DNA from: Defluviitalea raffinosedens
GTDB taxonomy: Bacteria; Bacillota; Clostridia; Lachnospirales; Defluviitaleaceae
NCBI RefSeq assembly: GCF_016908775.1
Contig: NZ_JAFBEP010000002.1
Coordinates: forward strand, 186,001 to 250,000
Length of the DNA: 64,000 nucleotides
Direction of reading: 5' to 3'
In this document: in pieces, positions 56,843-64,000 of the stretch
How positions within the stretch are numbered: position 1 is the first letter of the stretch
Layout: every line of letters begins with the position of its first letter
Position numbers and translations under genes: made by a program
Notes under the pieces: model-generated
Seen by the model: the letters and a program-made list of their open reading frames with translations, nothing else
Told to the model about the DNA's origin: nothing
The model's database searches: none

Positions 56843-57659
56843 CTTCAAGCCCACCTTTTTTGTATAATTCATAAAAATGATGGGTAGGTCCAACGCCCTT
56901 CCCGATGTCTAAAGCATGTTCTATTGCAATGGTGATATATCTTTTTGCACGATTCACGGCTTCTTTTATACTGTATCCCAGAGCTAAATTGGAAGCTATG
57001 GCAGAGGATAGGGTACACCCTGTTCCATGAGTATTTTTAGTGTCAATTCGCTCAGAGTAGAATCGTGTAATATCTTTTCCATCATAAAGCACATCCACAG
57101 CTTCTCCACTCATATGCCCACCTTTTAAAAGTACATTCTTCGCTCCTAATTTATATAGCTCCTGTGCTGCCTTTTCCATATCTTCAACAGTTTTGATGGC
57201 AATAGGTTTTGATGTTACTGTACGTATTATTTCTTCTGCTTCAGGGACATTGGGTGTAATAACAGACGCTCTTGGAATAAGTTCTTCGATTAAACTTTTC
57301 TTTGCTTCCGGCTTTAATAAAGAATATCCACTCTTTGAAATCATTACAGGATCTAAAACAATATTTACTGGATGATATTTTCCTATTTGACTTGCTATAA
57401 TATGAATCGTCGAAGGTTGCGATACCATTCCAATCTTGACTGCATCCACTTGTATATCTGTAAAAATAGCATCTATTTGTGCTTTTATAATGGCCTCATC
57501 CAAATCCCGTACGTCAAAAACGCCTTGGGTATTCTGAGCAGTTATGGCTGTGATCACGCTCATACCATATACCCCATGGGCGCTAAAAGTTTTTAGATCT
57601 GCCTGTATTCCTGCTCCACCAGAACAATCCGAACCTGCTATAGTTAATACTTTTTTCAT
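56826..57659 (-). CDS. thiD: HMP/HMP-phosphate kinase
   Basis: Ribokinase-fold enzyme that phosphorylates hydroxymethylpyrimidine twice. The 277-residue protein has the family motifs [40 protein letters not shown] and the anion hole [12 protein letters not shown]. Read between thiW and thiM. No thiC is nearby, so the operon is built for salvage of both halves of thiamine, with transport by ThiW. Confidence 0.95.
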   Translation of the reverse strand: MKKVLTIAGSDCSGGAGIQADLKTFSAHGVYGMSVITAITAQNTQGVFDVRDLDEAIIKAQIDAIFTDIQVDAVKIGMVSQPSTIHIIASQIGKYHPVNIVLDPVMISKSGYSLLKPEAKKSLIEELIPRASVITPNVPEAEEIIRTVTSKPIAIKTVEDMEKAAQELYKLGAKNVLLKGGHMSGEAVDVLYDGKDITRFYSERIDTKNTHGTGCTLSSAIASNLALGYSIKEAVNRAKRYITIAIEHALDIGKGVGPTHHFYELYKKGGLEDGDIL

Positions 57660-57672
57660 GATTGCTCTCCCC

Positions 57673-58167
57673 CTACAATTGTTTTTTGATATCCATCACT
57701 TTAGTAAAATCTAACATTTTAATAATGGCATAAGATATTATGCTTCCCCCGGTGGTGCTTATTAAGAATGGAGAGATATAAAAGAATGCTGTAACATCAT
57801 TGCCTAATATCAATTTAGCAATAGGATAAGCCAATAACCCTCCAAGGATTCCTGTGCCAAGTATTTCTCCTGCAACTGCGAAAGCAGGCTTATTGGTCTT
57901 CTTGTATAAAATCCCTGCAAGAAATGCGCCTACCATGCTGCCTGGAAAGGCTAAAAGTGTCCCCGTACCTAAAAGATTTCTTAACAGAGAAATACCAAAT
58001 GCTACTGCTGCACCATATCCTGGACCAAGAGCCACTGCTGTCAGAACGTTGATAGTATGTTGAACCGGAAAGCATTTTGATGCACCTATAGGAATATAAA
58101 TAATATTCCCTGCGATTACCCCTATAGCAATAAATAAAGCAGACAAAGTAATCTTTTTCGTTTTCAT
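57673..58167 (-). CDS. thiW: Thiazole transporter S component ThiW
   Basis: A 164-residue membrane protein with five or six helices, of the ECF-transporter substrate-binding type. The Ala/Gly-rich start [25 protein letters not shown] and [15 protein letters not shown] match ThiW, believed to bind hydroxyethylthiazole. ECF energising subunits are not in the window. First gene under the TPP riboswitch. Confidence 0.9.
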   Translation of the reverse strand: MKTKKITLSALFIAIGVIAGNIIYIPIGASKCFPVQHTINVLTAVALGPGYGAAVAFGISLLRNLLGTGTLLAFPGSMVGAFLAGILYKKTNKPAFAVAGEILGTGILGGLLAYPIAKLILGNDVTAFFYISPFLISTTGGSIISYAIIKMLDFTKVMDIKKQL

Positions 58168-58204
58168 TTTGATCCTCCTTATATCTCTATTTATTTCTAT
58201 ACAT

Positions 58205-58233
58205 AAAAAAACACAAGCCGCAGGACTTGTGTT
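58205..58233 (-). terminator. Terminator in the thi leader
   Basis: AACACAAG / CTTGTGTT hairpin plus T7 on the minus strand, between the TPP aptamer and thiW; likely the riboswitch expression platform. A second hairpin TGTAAAA / TTTTACA lies at 58251-58279. Confidence 0.8.
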
Positions 58234-58298
58234 TTATGATTTTTGAAGTATGTAAAAATCCAGAAAATGTGATTTTACATCATACAATAAAATCAACA

Positions 58299-58392
58299 AC
58301 ACTTCCTACGCTGGAATTACCCAGATCAGGTTCATAGGGTCAAAGAATTACGGTTCTTACTCTCAGCCGGCCAAATCCGACTCCCCTGTGCA
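58299..58392 (-). promoter_or_regulatory. TPP riboswitch (THI element)
   Basis: Minus strand carries the conserved aptamer: CAGGGGAG, GGCTGAGAG, GACCC, the pyrimidine-binding GAACCTGATCTGGGTAAT and CCAGCGTAGGAAG. Thiamine pyrophosphate would favour the terminator at 58205-58233 and shut off thiWDME. Confidence 0.97.
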
Positions 58393-58417
58393 AAGGATTT
58401 TTAAGTTGTTTAATGAA

Positions 58418-58447
58418 ATAATAACATAATTCACTAATAAATTGCAA
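58418..58447 (-). promoter_or_regulatory. Promoter of the thi operon
   Basis: TTGCAA (58447-58442), 18-bp spacer, TATTAT (58423-58418) on the minus strand, 25 bp before the aptamer. Confidence 0.65.
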
Positions 58448-58594
58448 TACTATTCTGCTTTAATACTGGCTAATAGCTGTGTCTTAAGTGTTATATAATT
58501 AGCTTTTTCATAAAATCCAGAGTTTACAGTAATCATATTTCATCAATACTAATCTTTATCTGATGCTTCGGTTTGATCCTATATGGTCTGAATA

Positions 58595-59683
58595 TTAAGG
58601 TGTACTTTTAGCGTGTGATGCATTTTTCTTAACCATCTCTATGAAACCTTCTGGATTAATGATTTTGCCCCCCTGAAAATCATATCCACTATCCAATAAA
58701 TATTTAACAGCTTCCTCCTTGGTTAAATCAGGATCCACTTGAAGTCCTAAGGCGATTGTTCCAACTACATATGGTACAGCCCAGCTTAAACCACCATTTG
58801 TCCAATAAGCATATTTATTTTTTATGCTTTTATGACCATCTGCAGTTGTCCTTGCACCGGTTGGCACTCCAAAACTATCGTTCTCAATAAAACCCTTTGC
58901 CCATTGTGCTGTTTCGTAATTTCTATAATCATCTTTATCTTTATAAGGCTTGATCAATAAAGGAAGGTAATTAAATGTAGTCACATTTATGACCATAATA
59001 TTATTTTTTTCTGCTTCTATAATTGCTTTTTTATAATCGTCAATATAGTTTTCTCTTTCATCCGGTGAATCTGAAAATCCTACTACTTTTATTTTCTGGT
59101 CTTCAGGTAAAGATTTATTTATTTCTATGAGTTTATATAAGGCTTCTGCATGGGTTCTTTGGTCTTCCAGCCATGCAGGATGCCCCAAAAAATACACATT
59201 CGCCTCAGGAGCTACCCCTATTTCAGCTCCAGCTAATAAACTAAGTACTGCCGGGCCATGCATTGAGGTATCCATACCATTTTCTTCCGACCTAATCTTG
59301 TAATACTTAAGATTTACATTAGAATATGCTTCATGGCCTTCAAGAAGAGGTTGGTCTATATATGCGATGTTTACATTTTTCCCTGTATAACCTAACTTGT
59401 GTAATTTTTTTATGTTTAACCCCGGATCTTTTCCATATTCAATCACTTTTAAAGGATCAAAATCATCCGGCATACGATTTTTACCCGGCCACTTTGTTAA
59501 GTTATCAAATTCCAGGGTATATAATAATTCTTCTTGTCCTCTTAAATCTAAATAGGATAAATTCTTTCCACGAACGTCCATATAAGCTTCTAGTTCTGTG
59601 TATATGAAAAATCTATATAGTAATAAAATGATTATCATTATAATGAGAATAAAACTCCACCTTATATTTTTTCCTTTTATCAT
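58595..59683 (-). CDS. Membrane-anchored S8 (subtilisin-like) serine peptidase
   Basis: The 362-residue protein has an N-terminal membrane anchor (about 10-28) and a divergent subtilase domain outside the cell. The triad can be placed as Asp in NIAYIDQP (about residue 108), His in TSMHGPAVLSLLAG, and Ser in GGLSWAVPYVVG, each in the right order and motif setting though the motifs differ from classic DTGI, HGTH and GTSMA. No propeptide is evident. Likely a surface protease of unknown target. No partner genes around it. Confidence 0.8.
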   Translation of the reverse strand: MIKGKNIRWSFILIIMIIILLLYRFFIYTELEAYMDVRGKNLSYLDLRGQEELLYTLEFDNLTKWPGKNRMPDDFDPLKVIEYGKDPGLNIKKLHKLGYTGKNVNIAYIDQPLLEGHEAYSNVNLKYYKIRSEENGMDTSMHGPAVLSLLAGAEIGVAPEANVYFLGHPAWLEDQRTHAEALYKLIEINKSLPEDQKIKVVGFSDSPDERENYIDDYKKAIIEAEKNNIMVINVTTFNYLPLLIKPYKDKDDYRNYETAQWAKGFIENDSFGVPTGARTTADGHKSIKNKYAYWTNGGLSWAVPYVVGTIALGLQVDPDLTKEEAVKYLLDSGYDFQGGKIINPEGFIEMVKKNASHAKSTP

Positions 59684-60095
59684 TTAGTTTACTCCCCTTA
59701 TTTATTAATATCTTTATCATTCTAAATTTAAACTACAATAGGATGGTTATTTTATAATACATCGCACTCCCTATGAAAGCTAAGTTTTTAACGCGACAAA
59801 CTTTTCCAATGTTTGAAATTGTATCATATTTGTAATATATATTCAACAAATCTAATATTACAATATTGTAAGTTTTCCTACTTTTTATTTTTTGAACAAA
59901 TTTTAGATATTCTTTCAGAATTAAAAAATGGCAGATATTTACAAGGGGCCTTGCAATAAATATATAAGCACAAAATTGATATTTGGTTTTATCAGGGTTG
60001 AGTTTGTTTCAATTGATCTGTAATAGAATTATGACGAATAGATTTTATTAAAAAATTAATAGGTATAATGTGGATAAAGACAGGACATCAAGAAT
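59684..60095. other. AT-rich gap without a supported gene
   Basis: 412 bp. A short dyad CAAGG-GG-CCTTG lies at 59942-59953 and a TATAAT near 60064. I see no coding sequence on either strand; this probably holds the promoter region of the S8 peptidase gene. Confidence 0.5.
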
Positions 60096-60131
60096 CAAAA
60101 AAGGCTTCTAGCCAAATTGCTAGAAGCCTTG
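60096..60131 (-). terminator. Terminator after tRNA-Thr
   Basis: AAGGCTTCTAGC / GCTAGAAGCCTT hairpin with T6 on the minus strand. Confidence 0.85.
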
Positions 60132-60140
60132 ATTTCACTA

Positions 60141-60213
60141 AAGCTGCTAACGGGACTTGAACCCGTGACCTCCGCCTTACCAAGGCGACGCTCTACCGAC
60201 TGAGCCATAGCAG
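60141..60213 (-). tRNA. tRNA-Thr (GGU)
   Basis: Acceptor GCTGCTA / TAGCAGC, anticodon stem TCGCC/GGCGG (one U-G pair) with loop TTGGTAA, T-arm ACGGG-TTCAAGT-CCCGT. CCA is not encoded. Single gene with its own promoter. Confidence 0.95.
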
Positions 60214-60246
60214 CATATTTATTAATTTGTCGCTCAACGCTTACAT

Positions 60247-60275
60247 ATGTTATCATGTTTTGACCTTTTCGTCAA
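60247..60275 (-). promoter_or_regulatory. Promoter of tRNA-Thr
   Basis: TTGACG (60275-60270), 17-bp spacer, TAACAT (60252-60247) on the minus strand. Confidence 0.75.
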
Positions 60276-60406
60276 GTGTTTTTTATAACTTTTTTATCTT
60301 ATTATTCACTGAATAAGCATTTTGCTCTGTATTCTTTAGATAATTTAGTACAATTTGCTTTTTAGTAAAAAGAGAAAATACTATAAAATGAGACAAAATA
60401 AAAATT

Positions 60407-60440
60407 AAGGCTTTTAGTAAAATTACTAGAAGCCTTTTTC
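60407..60440 (-). terminator. Terminator after the lipoprotein gene
   Basis: AAGGCTTCTAGTAA / TACTAAAAGCCTT hairpin with a T-rich tail on the minus strand. Its arms resemble the tRNA-Thr terminator. Confidence 0.75.
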
Positions 60441-60472
60441 TATTCCTGATAATTTAACCTTGCTGGGAGAAA

Positions 60473-61075
60473 TCACTCAGTAATGAGTGAGCTATTCATA
60501 GAATCGGCCATCTCACTAAATGCTGATACCAGGTTGCCTGTAAGCACATCTGCTAATTTTAAATTTTCTTTATCCGTATCAATGATCCATTTTCCATCTT
60601 TTTTTACACAATCTACCGTTAATTCTGTAGAGTATTCTTCAGTAGGTGTACTATCTAAAGCAGCAGTAATTTCACTTAAAAGCATTTCTTGAATTTCTTC
60701 ATCACTTGGAGATTCTCCACTAAATGCAACTTCCATTACTTTTCCAACATAATTCGCAAATGCCTTAGCTAAAACAGGCTTCATATCGCCATATGTACAT
60801 GATACATTTACAACGGCTCTATCATTCTCAATAGTTGTTTCACCTATTGTATAAGTCAATGTTTCATTGCTTTTCTTAATTAACTGCACAAAAGCATCTT
60901 GATCTGTTATTTCACTTGCATCCGAATCCAGTATTGCTCCAAGCTTTTCTAGATCAGTATTTTTCATGGCATCAAATAACTCAGAAACCGCCTGTTCGGG
61001 TTTATTTTGCGAGCATCCAATTAAGCTTAATATGAATACCCCCATTACGATTATTGCTAAAACTCTCTTTTTCAT
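60473..61075 (-). CDS. Lipoprotein with DUF4878-like domain
   Basis: A 200-residue lipoprotein: signal peptide with lipobox LIGC (Cys20), then a domain opening with PEQAVSELFDAMKNTDLEKL, typical of DUF4878-like cystatin/NTF2-type folds, followed by alternating strands (TYTIGETTIENDRAVVNVSC) and a helical end. Function unknown. I chose the ATG at 61075 after GGAGGG; the longer frame to 61138 is unsupported. Confidence 0.82.
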   Translation of the reverse strand: MKKRVLAIIVMGVFILSLIGCSQNKPEQAVSELFDAMKNTDLEKLGAILDSDASEITDQDAFVQLIKKSNETLTYTIGETTIENDRAVVNVSCTYGDMKPVLAKAFANYVGKVMEVAFSGESPSDEEIQEMLLSEITAALDSTPTEEYSTELTVDCVKKDGKWIIDTDKENLKLADVLTGNLVSAFSEMADSMNSSLITE

Positions 61076-61293
61076 TAATCTCCCTCCTAAATTAATCATA
61101 TTCTTCACAATTATACACTTATTGTTAAAATTATGCAATGAATAAAAAATTATTATTTTTAAGAAAAATTATACAATATCACAACTTATTAATGATATGG
61201 TCTCTCAGATTTTGGTGAGATTACATAACTACCTTCACCATTCAAATTGACTTAAGCAACTTTTTCCCTAAATTCAAGACTATATTTTTCTAT

Positions 61294-61344
61294 AAAAAAA
61301 CTGACTCCCAATCATAATTTTTAGTTTAGCTTTTGGGAGTCAGT
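61294..61344 (-). terminator. Terminator after the deacetylase gene
   Basis: ACTGACTCCCAA / TTGGGAGTCAGT hairpin with T7 on the minus strand, about 30 bp after the stop. Confidence 0.8.
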
Positions 61345-61375
61345 GTTCAATCCATTCTTTATTATTTATTAAAAT

Positions 61376-62701
61376 CTATTTTTTAAGCTGACTTAATGCT
61401 TCAAGGTATTCAAATCTCTTCAGTGTATTCTTGCTGATGACTGGGTCAATGCCAAGCTGTTCGTTAAAGAATCGTCTAATATCTTCTTTTGTTGCAACAG
61501 TATCCAGTCGGTCCATCAAGTCCAATCTGTTATAATGCTTGCATCCTATATAATAAGGGTGTTTTAAATACATGGATTTATCTTTTTTAGAATTACAGAT
61601 TTTTGCCAAATCTTCTTTGTAATCCTGTTTGGTCAGGGTCATCATAATCATTTCCCCGATGGTAAGTTCTTTATCGGGCTTAAATTCATTGGTCTTATAA
61701 CCCAAAATAAATCCTTGCTGATCCAGGTCTCTTGCAATCTCAAAGTTCTTTGACACATCATGGAAATCTTCAAAAGGATATAGCTTCTTAAGTTCTCTCA
61801 CTGAAATCACTTTATATCCATGTTGAGATAAGATCTCCAGCTGCTCCTTAAGCGCAGTAGCAACCGGCGTCATCAAAGACATATTGTACCCGTCTTTTTG
61901 GAATATGATTTGGCCATTTAATGAATTTGGATTGTTCTTTAATGCATTTTTAATCGGGTCAACCATTTTTCTGACATCTTCTTTATAGTCTCCCACTGTA
62001 GGCATCCAGCCACCTCCATCAAAACTTGCAGCCAAATAATCGTATCCCATCAATGCATATGCCTCATATGAAGTAAAACCGTCTGGAATCTTGTCAATAT
62101 AATGTGGAGGTCTGGACATGATGATTTCATAATTAAATTCATTTTTAAGCAGGTTGTGTAATTTCGTCAAGTCTTCTACGACTTCTTGAATATTAGAAAA
62201 ATGTTCACGGCTGCCATACACAATATTGTTTCTGCCAAATAAAACATGTCTATAACCGTGATTTGAAATCTCGTGGCCATTCTCTATAAGTGCTCGTACT
62301 AAATCTCCTTGATTTTTAGCCCCTGCATATTGATCTTTGCCATATTGAGGATAATGGTCATGTTTTACGCCACTCCAGGTTGGTTTATGAAGCTCTCCTG
62401 GTTTATCAGGATAATTATATTCCGTTGTACCGATGACATTGAATGTCCCATGAGCTCCATACTCTCCCATAATATCAATGAGCACTCTGGTCAGTCCCCA
62501 ATCCTGATATTTAGAATCTGTTACAGGGTTGATGGGCATATTCATGGGACCGTCATCAAAAGTCATAGATACTATCTTTTCTCCTGCAGGTACTGAAAAT
62601 CTTTCCAGGCGTCTGACAGGGGACAAATATCTTCCTGCATTTTCTCTTCGTCTTTGTTTAATTTTCTTATTAATTTTCCTTGCCAATGCATATAGTTTCA
62701 T
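61376..62701 (-). CDS. Polysaccharide deacetylase family protein
   Basis: The 441-residue protein has a NodB-type deacetylase core (about residues 40-310) with the metal-binding motif TFDDGP, the second motif HEISNHGYRH (two His ligands), and the RPPHY motif. Unlike secreted NodB proteins it has no signal peptide; a basic N terminus precedes the domain. The C-terminal third (about 320-441) looks like an S-layer-homology-type repeat region (LDQQGFILGYKTNEFKPDKELTIGEMI, in part). It may modify a surface glycan or its lipid-linked precursor. It overlaps the preceding PHP gene by 32 bases, so the cluster is tightly coupled. Confidence 0.8.
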   Translation of the reverse strand: MKLYALARKINKKIKQRRRENAGRYLSPVRRLERFSVPAGEKIVSMTFDDGPMNMPINPVTDSKYQDWGLTRVLIDIMGEYGAHGTFNVIGTTEYNYPDKPGELHKPTWSGVKHDHYPQYGKDQYAGAKNQGDLVRALIENGHEISNHGYRHVLFGRNNIVYGSREHFSNIQEVVEDLTKLHNLLKNEFNYEIIMSRPPHYIDKIPDGFTSYEAYALMGYDYLAASFDGGGWMPTVGDYKEDVRKMVDPIKNALKNNPNSLNGQIIFQKDGYNMSLMTPVATALKEQLEILSQHGYKVISVRELKKLYPFEDFHDVSKNFEIARDLDQQGFILGYKTNEFKPDKELTIGEMIMMTLTKQDYKEDLAKICNSKKDKSMYLKHPYYIGCKHYNRLDLMDRLDTVATKEDIRRFFNEQLGIDPVISKNTLKRFEYLEALSQLKK

Positions 62702-63455
62702 ACTCTTTACACCTCGTTATCTTATTGTAAACTATTTCAATTATTCCAAACAGCATTCTGACACCATTTTTCAGCATGGATTTTGGCTTAAATCCTTTCA
62801 TATTATGAAATTTAGCTTTTGCTATATTATAGTTAACAGAATTTTTATAGTAGATCACACTTTTATTTTGTAAAACTTCTTTAAACGCCTTTGGTTCTAC
62901 AGTAAAATCCTCTGTAGCTGTGTAGCAGTGACTGAGTTCTTTCAAAGAATGGGCATCCGGCCCTCCCAAATAAATGAAACCCTTTCTGTTTAATAAGGTT
63001 TTAACAAACCGATCAGACTTGGTTTTATAGAAAAAAGAATCCAAACGGGCATTATATCTTTCTATGCCATCTAGATAATCTAAAACTTCCATATGGTCTT
63101 TTAATTTACCATTGTAAGGGTGGGCCATCACAAGAATGCCATTTTGCTTTCTCACATTTTCTATAAGTTTGTAAAAATCAAATCGCTTCCCATCCAGTTT
63201 GGGCGTTTCTTTTTCTATGGATTCATCAATAAAATAAGCCAATATATGTCCATATTGTGTGGAAAATTCAGCTCCAGGAATAATAGAAATCTGTTCATCG
63301 CTATACTGCAGAGCTTCCATGCTTCCCCTGGCCGTATTATGGTCAGTAATCGAAATAGCATCATAGCCTAAAGTTTTGGCAGTTTGAATGATCTCTTTTA
63401 CTGGGACATCTGAATCATGGGAGTATTCCGAGTGAATATGCAGACACATTTTCAT
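62670..63455 (-). CDS. PHP-domain phosphoesterase
   Basis: A 261-residue protein with the PHP metal-binding set: HIHSEYSHDS (6-15), SITDHN, PGAEFST, VMAHPYN and GGPDAHS. The C-terminal part (about 215-261) is a basic extension unlike YcdX-type proteins. Its start overlaps the stop of the ATP-grasp gene (TAATG), and its end overlaps the deacetylase gene, so the three are one operon. The substrate could be a phosphorylated sugar or lipid head of the same pathway; that is inference. Confidence 0.82.
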   Translation of the reverse strand: MKMCLHIHSEYSHDSDVPVKEIIQTAKTLGYDAISITDHNTARGSMEALQYSDEQISIIPGAEFSTQYGHILAYFIDESIEKETPKLDGKRFDFYKLIENVRKQNGILVMAHPYNGKLKDHMEVLDYLDGIERYNARLDSFFYKTKSDRFVKTLLNRKGFIYLGGPDAHSLKELSHCYTATEDFTVEPKAFKEVLQNKSVIYYKNSVNYNIAKAKFHNMKGFKPKSMLKNGVRMLFGIIEIVYNKITRCKEYETICIGKEN

Positions 63456-64000
63456 TATATATTTCTCCCTACTAAAGATTTTATATAATTTATAAAAGGT
63501 ACAGGATTTTTGATACTCAAGATTCCTTCTTTAGCCACTATAATATTACCCAACATTTTTAAAGCTTTGCCCAATTTGCCTTTTTTTATTAACGCAAGCA
63601 CTGCCAGAAAAGCTTGTGGGCAATAATACATTTTCCTATTCAGTTTATATGGAATCACTGTTTCATCAATCACTTTATGGGTATTATCCAAAATACGTAT
63701 ATAATTTTTAAAGAAATCAGACTCTGCTACAAATAATAAAGGCATGCTTCCCCAATACCTTGGATTAATTTCTATGAGATAATCGCCTTTAAATTCTACC
63801 ATGGCATAACCTGTCCACTTTAATGCTTTTAAAATCTTGTAGGCATTTGAAACCAATTCTTTATTATATCTGGAAACGCAAATGGCACTGGGGCCTCCTG
63901 CAACAGGATATTCCAAAAGCCGCTCATGCATGATATAGTCCACCAAATTGGACTCTTGATCTAAAAGCATAGAAACTCCAAATCCACTACCTGTAACATA
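63455..64000 (-). CDS. ATP-grasp enzyme, C-terminal part (cut by window edge)
   Basis: 182 codons of the C-terminal half of an ATP-grasp ligase; the frame stays open through 64000 (reading YVTGSGFGVS before the first internal Met at 63970). The segment GYAMVEFKGDYLIEINPRYWGSMP carries the magnesium-binding Glu-x-Asn-x-Arg of the ATP-grasp fold and resembles COG3919-type enzymes that join carboxylates to amines, often in cell-surface polymer or peptide pathways. The N-terminal half lies outside the window. It leads the cluster with the PHP and deacetylase genes. Confidence 0.8.
   Translation of the reverse strand, partial: YVTGSGFGVSMLLDQESNLVDYIMHERLLEYPVAGGPSAICVSRYNKELVSNAYKILKALKWTGYAMVEFKGDYLIEINPRYWGSMPLLFVAESDFFKNYIRILDNTHKVIDETVIPYKLNRKMYYCPQAFLAVLALIKKGKLGKALKMLGNIIVAKEGILSIKNPVPFINYIKSLVGRNI

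Overview
The window reads as chromosomal DNA of a low-GC, endospore-forming anaerobe of the Clostridia, possibly a Lachnospirales-type lineage; the lineage is inferred from gene content only. Supporting signs are an alpha/beta-type SASP, a GerM-domain protein, a CotA-type spore laccase, pyruvate formate-lyase, clostridial families such as DUF6062 and DUF6106, strong AGGAGG ribosome binding sites, and TTGACA/TATAAT promoters. Most genes lie on the minus strand. No phage, insertion sequence or CRISPR array was found.

Layout. 0.2-3.4 kb: a frameshifted chemotaxis receptor, a VOC protein, a SASP gene and a small unknown gene. 3.5-9.7 kb: an oppABCDF peptide-uptake operon read from a clear promoter that is flanked by a 14-nt inverted repeat. 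9.9-11.0 kb: a CYTH protein and a seven-gene tRNA array (Pro-Gly-Arg-His-Gln-Lys-Leu in transcription order). 11.1-15.8 kb: amidase, gerM, rph, rdgB and yfcE, with gerM-rph-rdgB-yfcE in the same order as in Bacillus subtilis. 16.2-21.2 kb: the DNA-repair group ligA, pcrA and yerC. 21.3-23.0 kb: a PHP phosphatase and a diguanylate cyclase.

23.1-32.9 kb is centred on purines: a ZTP riboswitch ahead of pflB-purH, a guanine riboswitch ahead of an NCS2 purine permease, then deoC, guaA and guaB. 33.1-38.3 kb holds a DUF6106 membrane protein, groES-groEL behind a perfect CIRCE operator, a DUF554 protein, an 8-oxoguanine glycosylase and a DUF6062 protein. 38.4-39.0 kb is a decayed AAA ATPase. 39.4-45.1 kb has an OPT peptide transporter, a stand-alone PqqD-like protein with a small partner, a ComEC-like metallo-hydrolase lipoprotein, and a laccase gene interrupted by one TAG codon at a conserved tryptophan.

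45.1-53.4 kb carries a PH-domain protein, a nitroreductase, a histidine-kinase-like protein with no ATPase domain, an internally deleted SPL-type radical SAM gene, a GH3 glycosidase, a DUF5131 protein, and a TetM/EF-G-like GTPase fused to a YacP/Rae1-type nuclease domain. The fusion is the most interesting find: it suggests one protein that both engages the ribosomal A-site and cuts RNA there. 53.6-58.4 kb has a small Cys-tailed protein, an MFS transporter and a thiamine operon (thiW-thiD-thiM-thiE) under a TPP riboswitch. 58.6-64.0 kb has a membrane-anchored subtilase, tRNA-Thr, a lipoprotein and a cell-surface-type cluster (ATP-grasp, PHP, polysaccharide deacetylase) running off the right edge.

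At least four coding sequences are visibly broken (chemotaxis receptor, AAA ATPase, laccase, SPL protein). The AAA and SPL remnants carry multiple lesions and are true decay. The chemotaxis receptor and laccase each have a single lesion and could be recent mutations or sequence errors.
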